64,000 nucleotides of DNA from an uncultured Hoeflea sp. (GTDB lineage Bacteria; Pseudomonadota; Alphaproteobacteria; Rhizobiales; Rhizobiaceae). Positions 10,820-22,468 of the stretch are shown piece after piece (the stretch's first letter is position 1; each line of letters opens with the position of its first letter). The position numbers were made by a program, and so were the translations under genes. The notes below the pieces were generated by a model, which was given only the letters and a program-made list of their open reading frames with translations, had not been told where the DNA came from and ran no database searches. The DNA lies in NCBI RefSeq assembly GCF_947501405.1, contig NZ_CANMVK010000001.1, forward strand, positions 1,488,001 to 1,552,000. The letters are read 5' to 3'.

Positions 10820-11458
10820 TCATTGCCCGAGCAGCAACTTCGCCACAGGCGCCAGCCCGCGGCCAATGGCGCTCGTGTTGGCCGCGTCGAGATGAACGCC
10901 ATCGATGGCCGAACATTGCGCGACCGAGCCGGCATCAAAGAAGCCAACCCCAGCTTCATCGGCCATATCGGCATAAAACGAGCCGAGCATCGCCGATTGG
11001 GAAACCCCGCCCTCAAACATCGCTGCAAAATCCGGATCCGCCGTCTCCACCAGCGACGGCGGCGCGACGACCAGAACCTGTGGCTGCTCCTGCTCAACAG
11101 GCCAGGCATGATGATGCACCAGTTCGACCAGGCGGCGCATGCCCTTGGTGGCGGTATGGGCCGATCCGTGGAGCATCGGCTTCATGTCGTTGGAGCCCAG
11201 CATGATGATCACCAGATCGAGCGGCGCATGAACGTGCAACGCTGTGGGCAGCGTGCGCGCGCCATTGCGATCGCAATCGGCGGTGTGATCGTCAAAGGCA
11301 GTGGTGCGGCCGTTCAGTCCGTCGGCAATCACGTCGACGCCCTCGCCGAGAGCCGCGGCCAACGCCGAGGGCCAACGATCTTCCAACCGGTGGCGGATCC
11401 GGCGCTCCGGATCGTACCCCCAGGTCAGGGAATCGCCATAGCAAAGGACGGTCTTCAT
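10820..11458 (-). CDS. SGNH/GDSL-family hydrolase (arylesterase-like)
   Basis: Esterase of 212 residues with the four family blocks: GDSLTWG with nucleophile Ser10, a Gly in DGLNGRT, GSNDMK, and DGVHLD with the catalytic Asp/His near the C-terminus. No signal peptide, so it is probably cytoplasmic. It starts 11 bp after pdhC behind GGAGCGG. A similar gene sits after pdhC in Sinorhizobium as I recall. The physiological substrate is unknown. Confidence 0.88.
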   Translation of the reverse strand: MKTVLCYGDSLTWGYDPERRIRHRLEDRWPSALAAALGEGVDVIADGLNGRTTAFDDHTADCDRNGARTLPTALHVHAPLDLVIIMLGSNDMKPMLHGSAHTATKGMRRLVELVHHHAWPVEQEQPQVLVVAPPSLVETADPDFAAMFEGGVSQSAMLGSFYADMADEAGVGFFDAGSVAQCSAIDGVHLDAANTSAIGRGLAPVAKLLLGQ

Positions 11459-11469
11459 CAGTGCCGCTC

Positions 11470-12819
11470 CTAGACCAGCATCCCCATCGGGCTTTCGATG
11501 TAGCCCTTGAAGGCGGCCAGCAACTCGGCGCCGAGCGCACCATCAACAGCGCGGTGATCGGTCGACAGCGTCACGCTCATCACGGTCGCCACTGCCAATG
11601 CGCCATCCTTGACGACCGGGCGCTGCTCGCCCGCGCCGACAGCAAGAATGGTTGCGTGCGGCGGGTTGACCACGGCAGCGAAGTCCTTGACGCCCATCAT
11701 GCCCATATTCGACACCGCGGTGGTGCCGCCCTGATATTCCTCGGGCTTGAGCTTGCGGTCCTTGGCGCGTTTGCCGAGATCCTTCATTTCGCCCGAGATC
11801 GCTGACAGCGTCTTCAGCTCGGCCTGGCGGATAATCGGAGTGATCAGACCGCCGGGGATCGACACCGCAACACCGACATCCGAATGCTTGTGCTTGACCA
11901 TGTTCTCGTCGGTCCAGGAGACGTTGGCATCCGGCACGTCACGCAGCGCCAGCGCCAGCGCCTTGATCACCATATCGTTGACCGAAAGCTTGTAGACCGG
12001 CTTGTCGTCCTTCAGCGGCGCGCCCTTGTTGAGTTGCGAGCGCAGGGCCAGCAGCGCATCGAGTTCGCAATCGACGGTGACGTAGAAATGCGGGATCGTC
12101 TGCTTGGATTCCTGCAACCGGCGGGCGATGGTTTTGCGCATGCCGTCATGCTTGACGAGTTCGTAGGAGCCCTCGTCGAACATCTTGAGCACCGCGTCAT
12201 CGGACATGCCCCTGGGCGCGGCTGCGGGCGCAGCAGATGCTGCAGCCTCAGGCGCCGCGGCGGCGGTCGCCTTGCCGGTTCCAGAAGCTATTGCCGCTTC
12301 CACATCCTTCTTGACCACGCGGCCATGGGGGCCGGAGCCGGATATGGCGGCTATATCGAGCCCGGATTCCTTGGCGATGCGGCGGGCCAGCGGTGAGGAA
12401 AAGACCCGCTCGCCTGAAGTCGCCGGTGGCGTGGGGGCTGCAGGCGCGCCGGAATTTGCGGCGCTGACCGGCTTGTCGACCGGTGCTGCTTCAGCCTTCG
12501 GTGCTTCCACCGCTGCTTCTGCCTTCGCGCCGCCGACGCTTTCACCGCCCGATTTGGCGGCATCGTCAACGCTTTCGCCTTCCTCGGCGAGAATGGCGAT
12601 CAGCGCGTTGACCTTGACGCCTTCCGTGCCGCCGGGAACCACGATCTTGGCGATGGTGCCCTCATCAACGGCTTCCACTTCCATGGTGGCCTTGTCGGTC
12701 TCGATCTCGGCAATGATGTCGCCGGGTCCGATCTTGTCGCCTTCATTGACCAGCCATTTGGCAAGATTGCCCTCCTCCATGGTTGGCGACAGAGCGGGCA
12801 TTGTGATGTTGATAGGCAT
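11470..12819 (-). CDS. pdhC: Pyruvate dehydrogenase E2, dihydrolipoyl acetyltransferase
   Basis: Core of the pyruvate dehydrogenase complex, 449 residues. One lipoyl domain (1-78, lipoyl-Lys in [10 protein letters not shown]) is followed by an Ala/Pro-rich linker, a peripheral-subunit-binding domain (about 134-172, SPLARRIAKE) and the catalytic domain from about 215 with the active-site motif DHRAVDGA near the end. It starts 14 bp after pdhB, with a GGGAGGAG site. It forms one unit with pdhA and pdhB. Confidence 0.97.
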   Translation of the reverse strand: MPINITMPALSPTMEEGNLAKWLVNEGDKIGPGDIIAEIETDKATMEVEAVDEGTIAKIVVPGGTEGVKVNALIAILAEEGESVDDAAKSGGESVGGAKAEAAVEAPKAEAAPVDKPVSAANSGAPAAPTPPATSGERVFSSPLARRIAKESGLDIAAISGSGPHGRVVKKDVEAAIASGTGKATAAAAPEAAASAAPAAAPRGMSDDAVLKMFDEGSYELVKHDGMRKTIARRLQESKQTIPHFYVTVDCELDALLALRSQLNKGAPLKDDKPVYKLSVNDMVIKALALALRDVPDANVSWTDENMVKHKHSDVGVAVSIPGGLITPIIRQAELKTLSAISGEMKDLGKRAKDRKLKPEEYQGGTTAVSNMGMMGVKDFAAVVNPPHATILAVGAGEQRPVVKDGALAVATVMSVTLSTDHRAVDGALGAELLAAFKGYIESPMGMLV

Positions 12820-12833
12820 CCTTTTCTCCTCCC

Positions 12834-14225
12834 TTACGCCGTGTAGGTGACGGCTTTGACCGCCTCGACAATCTCGCCGACATTGGGCAAAGCGAGTTTT
12901 TCGAGATTGGCGGCGTAGGGCATTGGCACGTCCTTGCCGGCAATGGTGATGATCGGCGCATCGAGATAATCGAATGCCTGTTGCTGAACCCTTGTGGCGA
13001 TCTCGGTGCCGACGGAGGATTGCGGGTAGCCTTCCTCGACGGTGACCAGTCGCCCGGTCTTTTTCACGCTTTCGATCACTGTAGGCAGATCCATCGGGCG
13101 GATGGTGCGCAGATCGATCAGTTCAACATCGATGCCAAGCCCCGCCAGTTCGTCCACCGCCTTTACAGCATAGCTCATGCCAATGCCGAAGGAGACGATG
13201 GTAACATCCGCACCCTGTTTGTGAATCCGGGCCTTGCCGATCGGCAACACGAAATCATCGATTTTCGGGACATCGAAGGTCTGGCCGTAAAGGATCTCGT
13301 TTTCGAGGAAGACCACCGGATTGGGATCGCGGATCGCGGCCTTGAGCAGACCCTTGGCGTCAGCCGCCGAATACGGCATCACTACCTTGAGGCCCGGAAT
13401 GGCGCTGTACCAGGCCGCGTAGCACTGCGAATGCTGGGCGCCGACGCGGGCGGCAGCACCGTTGGGGCCGCGGAAGACAATCGGCGCACCCATCTGACCG
13501 CCGGACATGTAAAGCGTCTTGGCTGCCGAATTGATGATGTGATCGATCGCCTGCATGGCAAAGTTGAATGTCATGAATTCGACGATCGGCCTCAAACCGG
13601 CCATCGCAGCGCCAACTCCGATACCGGCAAATCCATGCTCGGTAATCGGCGTGTCGACCACACGCTTGGCGCCGAATTCGGCCAGCAGGCCCTGGGTGAT
13701 CTTGTAGGCGCCCTGGTACTCGGCAACCTCCTCACCCATGACGAAGACATCGCCACTGCCGCGCATTTCCTCGGCCATCGCATCGCGCAGCGCTTCGCGC
13801 ACCGTGGTCGGAACCATTTCCGTGCCCTCGGGGATCGCCGGGTCGGCGGCGGCAACATTTTGCACCGGCGCAGCGGGTGCGGCTGCTGCTTTCGGCGCTT
13901 CGGGCGCGGCTGGTGTCTCCTGGGCGGCCGGCGCGGGCGCAGGCTCGGCTGGTTTCGAAGAGCCGATGTCGGAGGTGCTTTCGCCTTCCTCAAGCAGCAC
14001 GGCGATCACGGCGTTGACCTTGACGTTCTCGGTACCGGCGGGAACAACGATCTTGCCGATCTTGCCCTCTTCGACGGCTTCGACCTCCATGGTCGCCTTG
14101 TCGGTTTCAATTTCAGCGATCACATCGCCGGCAGTGACGGTGTCACCTTCGTCCTTGAGCCATTTGGAAAGCGTGCCCTCTTCCATGGTGGGGGACAGCG
14201 CAGGCATCAAAATATCAATCGGCAT
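12834..14225 (-). CDS. pdhB: Pyruvate dehydrogenase E1 beta with N-terminal lipoyl domain
   Basis: E1 beta subunit of 463 residues. Residues 1-80 are a complete lipoyl domain ([15 protein letters not shown], lipoylation Lys about 43), then a long Ala/Pro linker to about 135, then the transketolase-like domain ([38 protein letters not shown]). The extra lipoyl domain on E1 beta is an alphaproteobacterial trait, not an artefact here: the frame is continuous and the start has its own GGGAGGGACC leader. It begins 14 bp after pdhA. Confidence 0.97.
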   Translation of the reverse strand: MPIDILMPALSPTMEEGTLSKWLKDEGDTVTAGDVIAEIETDKATMEVEAVEEGKIGKIVVPAGTENVKVNAVIAVLLEEGESTSDIGSSKPAEPAPAPAAQETPAAPEAPKAAAAPAAPVQNVAAADPAIPEGTEMVPTTVREALRDAMAEEMRGSGDVFVMGEEVAEYQGAYKITQGLLAEFGAKRVVDTPITEHGFAGIGVGAAMAGLRPIVEFMTFNFAMQAIDHIINSAAKTLYMSGGQMGAPIVFRGPNGAAARVGAQHSQCYAAWYSAIPGLKVVMPYSAADAKGLLKAAIRDPNPVVFLENEILYGQTFDVPKIDDFVLPIGKARIHKQGADVTIVSFGIGMSYAVKAVDELAGLGIDVELIDLRTIRPMDLPTVIESVKKTGRLVTVEEGYPQSSVGTEIATRVQQQAFDYLDAPIITIAGKDVPMPYAANLEKLALPNVGEIVEAVKAVTYTA

Positions 14226-14239
14226 GGTGGTCCCTCCCC

Positions 14240-15277
14240 TTAGAGCAGAATGTCGGTGTAGAGCTCGGACGGATCCGGCTCCGGATCGGATTGAGCGAAA
14301 TCCGCTGAATCCGCCACGACATCGCGCACTTTCTTGTCGATCGACTTGAGATCGTCTTCGCTTGCATGCTTGAGCTCGAGAATGCGGGCCTTGACCTGTT
14401 CGATGGGATCCTGCTCGGATCGCATCTTCTGGACCTCGTCCTTGGTGCGGTACTTTGCCGGATCCGACATCGAATGCCCGCGGTAGCGGTAGGTCATCAT
14501 TTCAAGAATGATCGGCCCGTTTCCGGCGCGGCAGTGGGCCACCGCTTCCACCGCGGCGGCGTGGACGGCACGCACATCCATGCCGTCGACCTGATGTCCA
14601 GGAATGCCGAAGGAAACGCCGCGTTTGGAAAAATCGGTTTGCGCTGAAGCCCGCGAGACCGCGGTGCCCATGGCGTAGCGGTTGTTTTCGATGATGTAGA
14701 TGACCGGCAGTTTCCACAGGGCGGCCATGTTGAAGCTTTCATAGACCTGACCCTGGTTGGCCGCGCCATCACCGAAATAGGTCACCGAGACATTGTCGTT
14801 CTCGCGGTAACGGTTGGCAAAGGCCAGACCGGTGCCGAGCGATACCTGGGCGCCGACAATGCCGTGGCCGCCGTAGAAATGCTTCTCCTTGGAGAACATG
14901 TGCATGGAGCCGCCCTTGCCGCGGGAGTATCCTCCCTGACGGCCGGTCAGCTCGGCCATGACGCCGCGCGCTTCCATGCCGGTTGCCAGCATATGGCCGT
15001 GATCGCGGTAGCCGGTAATCACCTGGTCGCCATCCTTGAGCGCCATCTGCATGCCGACAACCACGGCCTCCTGGCCGATGTAGAGATGGCAAAAACCGCC
15101 GATGAAACCCATACCGTACAGTTGCCCGGCCTTTTCCTCGAAACGGCGTATCAGCAGCATTTCGCGGTAAGCTTCCAGTTCGGTGTCCTTGTCGAACTCG
15201 GTGATCCCGCCATTCAGGCCGCTTTTGGCGGACTGCTTCTTGCGGGATGCAGCTGCAGGGGCTTTGCGTGGAGCCAT
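14240..15277 (-). CDS. pdhA: Pyruvate dehydrogenase E1 alpha
   Basis: Thiamine-diphosphate-binding subunit of 345 residues. The TPP motif [17 protein letters not shown] lies near the middle, and [11 protein letters not shown], the phosphorylation-loop region of the family, near residue 280. The N-terminal 30 residues are basic and Ala-rich. The ATG at 15277 is preferred to an upstream in-frame ATG because GGGAGGA precedes it by 5 bp and the upstream codons look like leader sequence. First gene of the pdhA-pdhB-pdhC run. Confidence 0.96.
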   Translation of the reverse strand: MAPRKAPAAASRKKQSAKSGLNGGITEFDKDTELEAYREMLLIRRFEEKAGQLYGMGFIGGFCHLYIGQEAVVVGMQMALKDGDQVITGYRDHGHMLATGMEARGVMAELTGRQGGYSRGKGGSMHMFSKEKHFYGGHGIVGAQVSLGTGLAFANRYRENDNVSVTYFGDGAANQGQVYESFNMAALWKLPVIYIIENNRYAMGTAVSRASAQTDFSKRGVSFGIPGHQVDGMDVRAVHAAAVEAVAHCRAGNGPIILEMMTYRYRGHSMSDPAKYRTKDEVQKMRSEQDPIEQVKARILELKHASEDDLKSIDKKVRDVVADSADFAQSDPEPDPSELYTDILL

Positions 15278-15423
15278 GTCATCCTCCCAGTGGTCATGTA
15301 AATTGACCATAGGGAAATACATCCGCATCAGCAAGCGCTTAAATGCATAGCTGGTATGATATCTAATTCTTTGATATATTTATATTTTTTGTGTATTAAC
15401 TGATGGCAGGTTAATCATCTAAA
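15278..15423 (-). promoter_or_regulatory. AT-rich leader and probable promoter of the pdhA operon
   Basis: The 146 bp between ftsB and pdhA is markedly AT-rich compared with its neighbours (run of T/A near 15370-15400). On the minus strand TTGCTG, 17 bp, TATGGT could be a -35/-10 pair about 35 bp before the ATG. No terminator hairpin is obvious after ftsB, so read-through is possible. The promoter call is inference. Confidence 0.4.
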
Positions 15424-15732
15424 TCAATTGAAATAGACGATCTCATCCTCACGGGCGACATTGAGCATCGACCGCGCCTGCTCATCGAGCATGTCTGCCT
15501 CCACGACGCCATCGCTCATCAACTGCACCTTGCGTTCGAGATCCTGCCTGCGTTCATTGAGTTGCGCAAGCCGTTGCGTCAGCTCAACACGCCGCAGCTC
15601 CAACGCCGCGGCGGAGTTGAGCCCATAGGCCCCGTGCCAGGAATGAAATCCGAAATAGGCAAAGCAACCAATCGAGAGCACGGGAATAACCCAAAGCCCC
15701 CACGATCGCTGCTTTCTGAATTGCGTTCGCAT
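15424..15732 (-). CDS. ftsB: FtsB/DivIC septum formation initiator protein
   Basis: Bitopic division protein of 102 residues. A short basic N-terminus precedes one membrane helix (about 13-32), then a periplasmic coiled coil (about 42-75, LTQRLAQLNERRQDLE) and a C-terminal tail ending ARSMLNVAREDEIVYFN, which matches the family. FtsB links FtsL and FtsQ in the divisome. The eno-ftsB-pdhA order is typical of rhizobia. A terminator hairpin separates it from eno. Confidence 0.9.
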   Translation of the reverse strand: MRTQFRKQRSWGLWVIPVLSIGCFAYFGFHSWHGAYGLNSAAALELRRVELTQRLAQLNERRQDLERKVQLMSDGVVEADMLDEQARSMLNVAREDEIVYFN

Positions 15733-15842
15733 TCGAATGACGCCTTACCCCTGCGAGACCGCGACAATGCCAGCCCATGCTTAATATTGGGTTAGCTTGG
15801 GCTGATGAACGGGCATCATTGAGCGCGGACCTTACAAACGCA

Positions 15843-15868
15843 AAGGCCCGCGCCGGAGCGCGGGCCTT
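15843..15868 (-). terminator. Rho-independent-type hairpin after eno
   Basis: Perfect 11-bp inverted repeat AAGGCCCGCGC / GCGCGGGCCTT with a 4-nt loop. On the minus strand it is followed by TTTGCGTTTG, a weak U-rich tail. It lies 53 bp beyond the eno stop and about 110 bp before ftsB, so it should end eno transcription. Confidence 0.8.
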
Positions 15869-15920
15869 GATGGCGGGCATCGTACTTCGAGCTGCGGCAG
15901 CAGTTTGCCGCAGAACGCCG

Positions 15921-17575
<1,655 letters not shown>

Positions 17576-19549
17576 ATGAAGCTCAACATATCGCGCAGCC
17601 TGATGCTGCTGGCCGTGACAGTAACCATAGGTTTGACCGCCGCATTCGGTATGAAAAAGTACCTCTATGATCAGCTCAAGGTTACCGGACCCGTCTACAC
17701 CGAGATCGTCGACAGCAAGGATCTGTTGGCGGATATCCTGCCGCCGCCGCTCTATGTGGTGGAATCCTATCTGCTGGCCAACGAAATGGTCGTGCACCCG
17801 ACAATGGTTGCGGAGAACACAGCGCGGATCGCCGAGCTTGAGACCGACTTCAATACCCGCAAAGCCTACTGGACCGGATCTGCTTACAATCCCGATATCG
17901 TCGGCAAGCTCGAAAGCGGCGTGTTGGCGGAAGGTGAGCGCTACTGGGGCGTGATGACCACGCAATTTCTGCCCGCAATCAGCGCCAATGACACCGATGG
18001 CGCGACCCTTGCGCTGGGCGAGTTGTTCAAGGCGTTTCGCGCCAGCGATGCCGCAGTTAAACAGCTCGTCGAGAATGTTGCAGACTTTGATGAATCCGTT
18101 CGTGCCGACGCTGCCGCGGATGACGCATTCTTTTCCGTGGTGAGCATGGTGGCAAGCCTGGCGTCCGTCGCTCTGTTCCTGGCTGGCCTTTTCCTGTTCC
18201 GCAAGCGCGCCATCGTACCGCTGACTGCCATGAAGGACTATATGGGGGTTCTCTCTGACGGCGACTACAACCGTGATGTGCCCTATGCCGAGCGCCACGA
18301 CGAAATCGGCGAAATGGCGCAATCGGTCGCCTATTTCCGCGACGCCGCCATTGAACGCAACGCAGCGCGCGAGCAGACCGAAGTCGCCCGCCGCGAAAAG
18401 GAGGATCTCGACAAGACCGTGGCAGCGGAAAGGGCCGCTGAGGACGCCGATCGCGTCCGGGTGATCGAAGCACTCACAATGGGTCTTGAGAACCTCTCGG
18501 CCGGCAATCTGACCTACCGGATCGGCGAGGCGTTCGCGCCGGACTATGAGAAGCTGCGCTCGGAATTCAACGCCTCGATCGAAAAACTGAATTCCACTTT
18601 GCAGGAAATCTCCACCACCACCAATTCGGTTCGGCTTTCGTCATCGGAAATCGGCGACGCTGCCGATGACCTGTCACGTCGCACTGAGCAACAGGCCGCA
18701 TCTCTTGAAGAAACCGCCGCCGCGCTCGACGAGATCACCTCGACGGTCAAGAGCTCCGAGCAGCGCGCCGACGAAGCAAGCGAGATGGTCGGGGCCGCAA
18801 AGGCGGGAACCGAAAAATCCGGCAAGGTGGTGCACAACGCGATTTCCGCGATGGAGCGGATCGAGGAATCCTCGCGTCAGATCAGCCAGATCATTACGGT
18901 GATTGATGACATCGCGTTCCAGACCAATCTGCTGGCGCTCAACGCCGGGGTCGAAGCGGCGCGCGCCGGCGAAGCAGGCAAGGGATTTGCCGTCGTCGCA
19001 CAGGAAGTCCGTGAACTGGCGCAGCGTTCGGCGGGAGCTGCGAAGGAAATCAAGACCCTGATCCAGACTTCGTCGACCCAGGTCGAGGCCGGTGTGTCTC
19101 TGGTCAACGAGACCGGAACGGCGCTCAGTGAAATCGAAAGCCAGGTGACGATGATCAACGACCATATCCGATCGATCGTCACTGGCGCGCGCGAACAATC
19201 CACCGCGCTGGGCGAGATCAACTCTGCCATCAACCAGATGGATCAGGTGACCCAACAGAACGCAGCGATGGTGGAACAGACCAATGCCGCGACCCATGGA
19301 CTGTCCGGTGAAGCGGTCAAGCTTGAAGGCCTTGTTCGCCGGTTCAAGACCGGAGACAGCCCTGCCAGTCAAGCTGCAGTCCATGGATCGGCTCAAGCGC
19401 CGGCTCAGGCCTCGGCGCCAACTGCGGCAAGTGCCGCTTCCAAACCGGCGCCATCTCCGGCGCGGACGCTCGGCGCCAAGGTGGCCTCAGCCTTCGGTCT
19501 GGGCGGCGGTGCGGCAGCGAAACAGGAACAGGAGTGGGACGAGTTCTGA
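17576..19549 (+). CDS. Methyl-accepting chemotaxis protein
   Basis: Chemoreceptor of 657 residues. A first membrane helix (about 7-27) precedes a periplasmic sensor region of about 155 residues, a second helix lies near 188-210, HAMP segments follow (about 211-340), and the signalling domain contains the highly conserved hairpin tip [20 protein letters not shown] (near 442-461). The last residues EWDEF resemble the C-terminal CheR-tethering pentapeptide. An Ala/Pro-rich linker precedes it. The ligand is unknown; the sensor region is not one I can name. A stem-loop follows the stop. Confidence 0.94.
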   Translation: MKLNISRSLMLLAVTVTIGLTAAFGMKKYLYDQLKVTGPVYTEIVDSKDLLADILPPPLYVVESYLLANEMVVHPTMVAENTARIAELETDFNTRKAYWTGSAYNPDIVGKLESGVLAEGERYWGVMTTQFLPAISANDTDGATLALGELFKAFRASDAAVKQLVENVADFDESVRADAAADDAFFSVVSMVASLASVALFLAGLFLFRKRAIVPLTAMKDYMGVLSDGDYNRDVPYAERHDEIGEMAQSVAYFRDAAIERNAAREQTEVARREKEDLDKTVAAERAAEDADRVRVIEALTMGLENLSAGNLTYRIGEAFAPDYEKLRSEFNASIEKLNSTLQEISTTTNSVRLSSSEIGDAADDLSRRTEQQAASLEETAAALDEITSTVKSSEQRADEASEMVGAAKAGTEKSGKVVHNAISAMERIEESSRQISQIITVIDDIAFQTNLLALNAGVEAARAGEAGKGFAVVAQEVRELAQRSAGAAKEIKTLIQTSSTQVEAGVSLVNETGTALSEIESQVTMINDHIRSIVTGAREQSTALGEINSAINQMDQVTQQNAAMVEQTNAATHGLSGEAVKLEGLVRRFKTGDSPASQAAVHGSAQAPAQASAPTAASAASKPAPSPARTLGAKVASAFGLGGGAAAKQEQEWDEF

Positions 19550-19578
19550 CCGCTCCCGCAGATCTGCGATCAATCAAG

Positions 19579-19608
19579 AAAGGCCGCTGGAGAGATCCGG
19601 CGGCCTTT
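19579..19608. terminator. Bidirectional terminator hairpin between chemoreceptor and kdsA
   Basis: Twelve-base-pair stem AAAGGCCGCTGG / CCGGCGGCCTTT (one G-U pair) with a 6-nt loop, 30 bp after the chemoreceptor stop and 30 bp after the convergent kdsA stop. The A/T ends let it serve either strand. Confidence 0.8.
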
Positions 19609-19637
19609 CGTGTCGATGACTATGTCAGACTGTCAAC

Positions 19638-20483
19638 TCAGGAATGTGTGCGCTTGGTCACGGCGTCAAACGTCATCAGCGTTTCAAGCAACCGCGGCAG
19701 ATCCTTGAGCGGGATCATGTTGGGGCCGTCCGACGAGGTGGAATTGTCCGGATCCTCATGGGTTTCGATGAAGACGCCCGCCACGCCGACGGCCACCGCG
19801 GCGCGGGCCAGTGTTTCGACAAAGCGGCGCTCGCCGCCCGATGTGGCACCCTGCCCGCCCGGCTGCTGGACCGAGTGGGTGGCGTCGAAGATCACCGGCG
19901 CGCCGATATCGGCCATGATCGGCAAAGCGCGCATGTCGGAGACCAGCGTGTTGTAACCGAAGGATGCGCCGCGTTCGGTCACCAGCACGTTGGCGTTGCC
20001 CGAGCCGGTGATCTTGGCGACCACGTTCTTCATGTCCCAAGGCGCCAGAAACTGCCCCTTCTTGACGTTGATCACCTTGCCGGTTTGCGCCGCCGCGACC
20101 AGCAGATCGGTCTGACGCGACAGGAACGCCGGAATCTGCAGGACATCGACATGAGGCGCCACGATCGCGCATTGCTCTTCGCTGTGAATGTCGGTGAGGA
20201 TCGGCAGCGCCAGTTTCGTGCGCAATTCATTAAACACCGGCATCGCCGCGTCGAGCCCTGCGCCACGGGTGCTGGTCAGGGAGGTGCGGTTGGCCTTGTC
20301 GTAGCTGGATTTGTACACAAGCCCGATGCCGAGGGTCTCGCACAGTTCCTTGAGCGCGCCCGCCATGTCAAAAGCGTGGTCGCGGGATTCGAACTGGCAG
20401 GGACCGGCAATCAGTGTGAGTGGCAGGTCATTGCCAAACAGGGCGTTGGCCACCGCGACGGTTTTGTTGGGGCCGGCGCTCAT
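19638..20483 (-). CDS. kdsA: 3-deoxy-8-phosphooctulonate (KDO-8-P) synthase
   Basis: Condenses phosphoenolpyruvate with arabinose 5-phosphate in the KDO branch of lipopolysaccharide synthesis, 281 residues, standard length. Motifs: AGPCQFESRDHAF, SSYDKANRTS, DIHSEEQC, KKGQFLAPWDM and DATHSVQQPGG. It overlaps the upstream VOC gene by 4 bp (ATGA). It lies between eno and pyrG, as in other rhizobia, though here with extra genes around it. Confidence 0.97.
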   Translation of the reverse strand: MSAGPNKTVAVANALFGNDLPLTLIAGPCQFESRDHAFDMAGALKELCETLGIGLVYKSSYDKANRTSLTSTRGAGLDAAMPVFNELRTKLALPILTDIHSEEQCAIVAPHVDVLQIPAFLSRQTDLLVAAAQTGKVINVKKGQFLAPWDMKNVVAKITGSGNANVLVTERGASFGYNTLVSDMRALPIMADIGAPVIFDATHSVQQPGGQGATSGGERRFVETLARAAVAVGVAGVFIETHEDPDNSTSSDGPNMIPLKDLPRLLETLMTFDAVTKRTHS

Positions 20484-21373
20484 TGCATTTCCTCAAAACA
20501 ATAAATCGCGTCCTGTCCGGGCGCCGGATCGACAAGCACGCGCGATCCGACCTCACGGGCCATCACGCCATTGGCGTTGAGCAGTTCTGTCAGCTTGACC
20601 AGATCCTTGACCTTGAACGCCAAGGCCCGGCCGATCAGGCCCCGCTCCCGGCGCTCATCGAGCACGCCCAAAAACGCCTGCAGCCCGGCGCGGTTGAGCA
20701 CCGTGACGGCGGAGCCATCGAGTTCAATGGTCATGCCGAAGGAATTGGCGTCGACCTCGCGATTGTCGCACAGCTCCTGGATGAAGTATTGAAAATCAGT
20801 CGGATTCGGTTCGGACAGGTAGAGCTCGGAGATGCCGGTCACGCCGTTGCTGTGCGCGGTGAGCGCCGAGCGGTCGGCAGCCGGGACATTGATGCGCTCG
20901 ACAGCGAAGGCGAACAGGTCGGGCGCGCGCAGATCGCTCGCAAAGGCCAGTTTGAAGCTTGCGGTCTGTACGCTTTCATCCGGCATTTGCATTGGCCGCG
21001 AGAATTCAAGCATGTCGCCGGCCGACATTCCCAAGCGGCGGAAACGGTTGTGATCGGCGGCGGCATCTTGCGAGCTCACCACGACTGCGCTGAAGCCATT
21101 GTCGCCGGCGCGGAACCGGTAAGCCTGGTCGCGGGCCACGAACACGTTGCCCTTGAGTGCTGCGGCCTCGCAATCCTCGCGCGAGGCAACGGCCAGCGGT
21201 TCGAGATAGGTTCCATCGGTGAAGAACACGCAGGCGTTCTCGGTGCCGAAAGGATGCAGCGCATCGGCGGCCACGGTGAAGCCCAACGCCTCGTGGCGCG
21301 CACGGGTGATCTCCAGATCCTCGACCGGCAGCACCACATGATCCAGCGGCCTGGGTGTTCGCGGTGACGTCAT
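20480..21373 (-). CDS. VOC/glyoxalase-like protein
   Basis: Protein of 297 residues with paired beta-alpha-beta modules: the N-terminal DHVVLPVEDLEITRARHEALGF is the first glyoxalase-type half and the ISELYLSEPNPTDF stretch near 185 begins the second. It belongs to the Glyoxalase_3-type VOC group; the reaction is unknown. The ATG at 21373 with an upstream GGAG replaces a longer frame. The stop overlaps kdsA by 4 bp, so the two are coupled. Confidence 0.82.
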   Translation of the reverse strand: MTSPRTPRPLDHVVLPVEDLEITRARHEALGFTVAADALHPFGTENACVFFTDGTYLEPLAVASREDCEAAALKGNVFVARDQAYRFRAGDNGFSAVVVSSQDAAADHNRFRRLGMSAGDMLEFSRPMQMPDESVQTASFKLAFASDLRAPDLFAFAVERINVPAADRSALTAHSNGVTGISELYLSEPNPTDFQYFIQELCDNREVDANSFGMTIELDGSAVTVLNRAGLQAFLGVLDERRERGLIGRALAFKVKDLVKLTELLNANGVMAREVGSRVLVDPAPGQDAIYCFEEMQ

Positions 21374-21521
21374 CTCATTCTCACTCCAGTTGCGGCCTTC
21401 CCATATCAGCAAGGCCGATTGCGGCGCAACCGCCGTCACCGGACCCGCGCGCAACGACCATGGCCCTTGCGGGAATCGCGCCCAGACGGTATCCCGTTAG
21501 CGGGCTGAAAGGGAGGCATCG

Positions 21522-22394
21522 TTGATCAAAATGACAGCCGGCGTCTGGGCACGCGCGCGGTGTTCACTGTCAATGCTGATGGTGGCGCTGGTGGTGTCGG
21601 CCTGTGCTTCGTCTCCGGGCGGCTCGATCGACGAGACCGTGACCGCGATTGCACCGACGACCAGCAAATACGCAGCGATCGTGGTCGACGCCAAAAGCGG
21701 CAAGATGCTTTACGGCGCCAATGTCAACGAACTGCGCTATCCAGCTTCGCTGACCAAGATGATGACGCTGTATCTGATGTTCGAAGCGCTGGACCAGGGC
21801 CGCATCACCCGTGACACGCTGATCCCGGTCTCGGCCAACGCCGCACGGCGGCCGCCGTCGAAAATAGGTCTTAAGGCCGGCCAGTCGATCCCGGTCGACA
21901 CCGCCATTCGCGTGCTCGTGGTCAAGTCGGCCAACGACGTGGCCACCGCCGTCGCCGAATTCCTCGGCAATGGTTCGGAAGCCCGGTTTGCGCAGATGAT
22001 GACGTCCAAGGCCCGGAGCCTCGGCATGAGCCGCACCACGTTCAAGAACGCCTCGGGCCTGCCTGACAAGGGCCAGGTGACAACCGCCACCGACATGGCG
22101 CGGCTGTCCATCGCGCTCAGGCGGAAATATCCGCATTATTACGGCTATTTCCGGCAGACCGAAGTCACGGTCGCAGGCCGCACCATCAAGGGCCACAACA
22201 AGGCACTGAAGATGATCCCCGGCGCCGACGGGCTCAAGACCGGTTACACCCGCGCCTCGGGCTTCAACTTGGCGACGTCGGTACGCCGCGGCGGCAAATC
22301 GGTGGTTGGCGTTGTGATGGGCGAGGATAAGGCGAAAATCCGTGATGCGCGCATGGCGCAACTGATGGCCGCCTATGTGACGCGGGCCAAATAG
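21522..22394 (+). CDS. D-alanyl-D-alanine carboxypeptidase (PBP5/6-like), putative lipoprotein
   Basis: Peptidase S11 family penicillin-binding protein, 290 residues. The three active-site motifs are present in order: SLTK (about 78-81), SAN (about 138-140) and KTG (about 240-242). The N-terminal signal ends in VSAC, a lipobox-like site near residue 28, suggesting an anchored periplasmic protein. The start is TTG 21522, five bases after GGGAGG; an ATG three codons on is the alternative. The C-terminal beta domain of classical PBP5 is absent, as in many rhizobial homologues. Confidence 0.92.
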   Translation: MIKMTAGVWARARCSLSMLMVALVVSACASSPGGSIDETVTAIAPTTSKYAAIVVDAKSGKMLYGANVNELRYPASLTKMMTLYLMFEALDQGRITRDTLIPVSANAARRPPSKIGLKAGQSIPVDTAIRVLVVKSANDVATAVAEFLGNGSEARFAQMMTSKARSLGMSRTTFKNASGLPDKGQVTTATDMARLSIALRRKYPHYYGYFRQTEVTVAGRTIKGHNKALKMIPGADGLKTGYTRASGFNLATSVRRGGKSVVGVVMGEDKAKIRDARMAQLMAAYVTRAK

Positions 22395-22468
22395 TCCCCC
22401 GCAAACCGTCGGCGGCAAGCCTCCGCCATCAAGCTTATGACAACTGGCGATGCATGAATCGCGTCAGA

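Noticed and set aside
10639-11109. 156-codon frame antiparallel to nothing but inside the SGNH gene
   Set aside because: Arg-rich shadow of the SGNH hydrolase gene in another frame.
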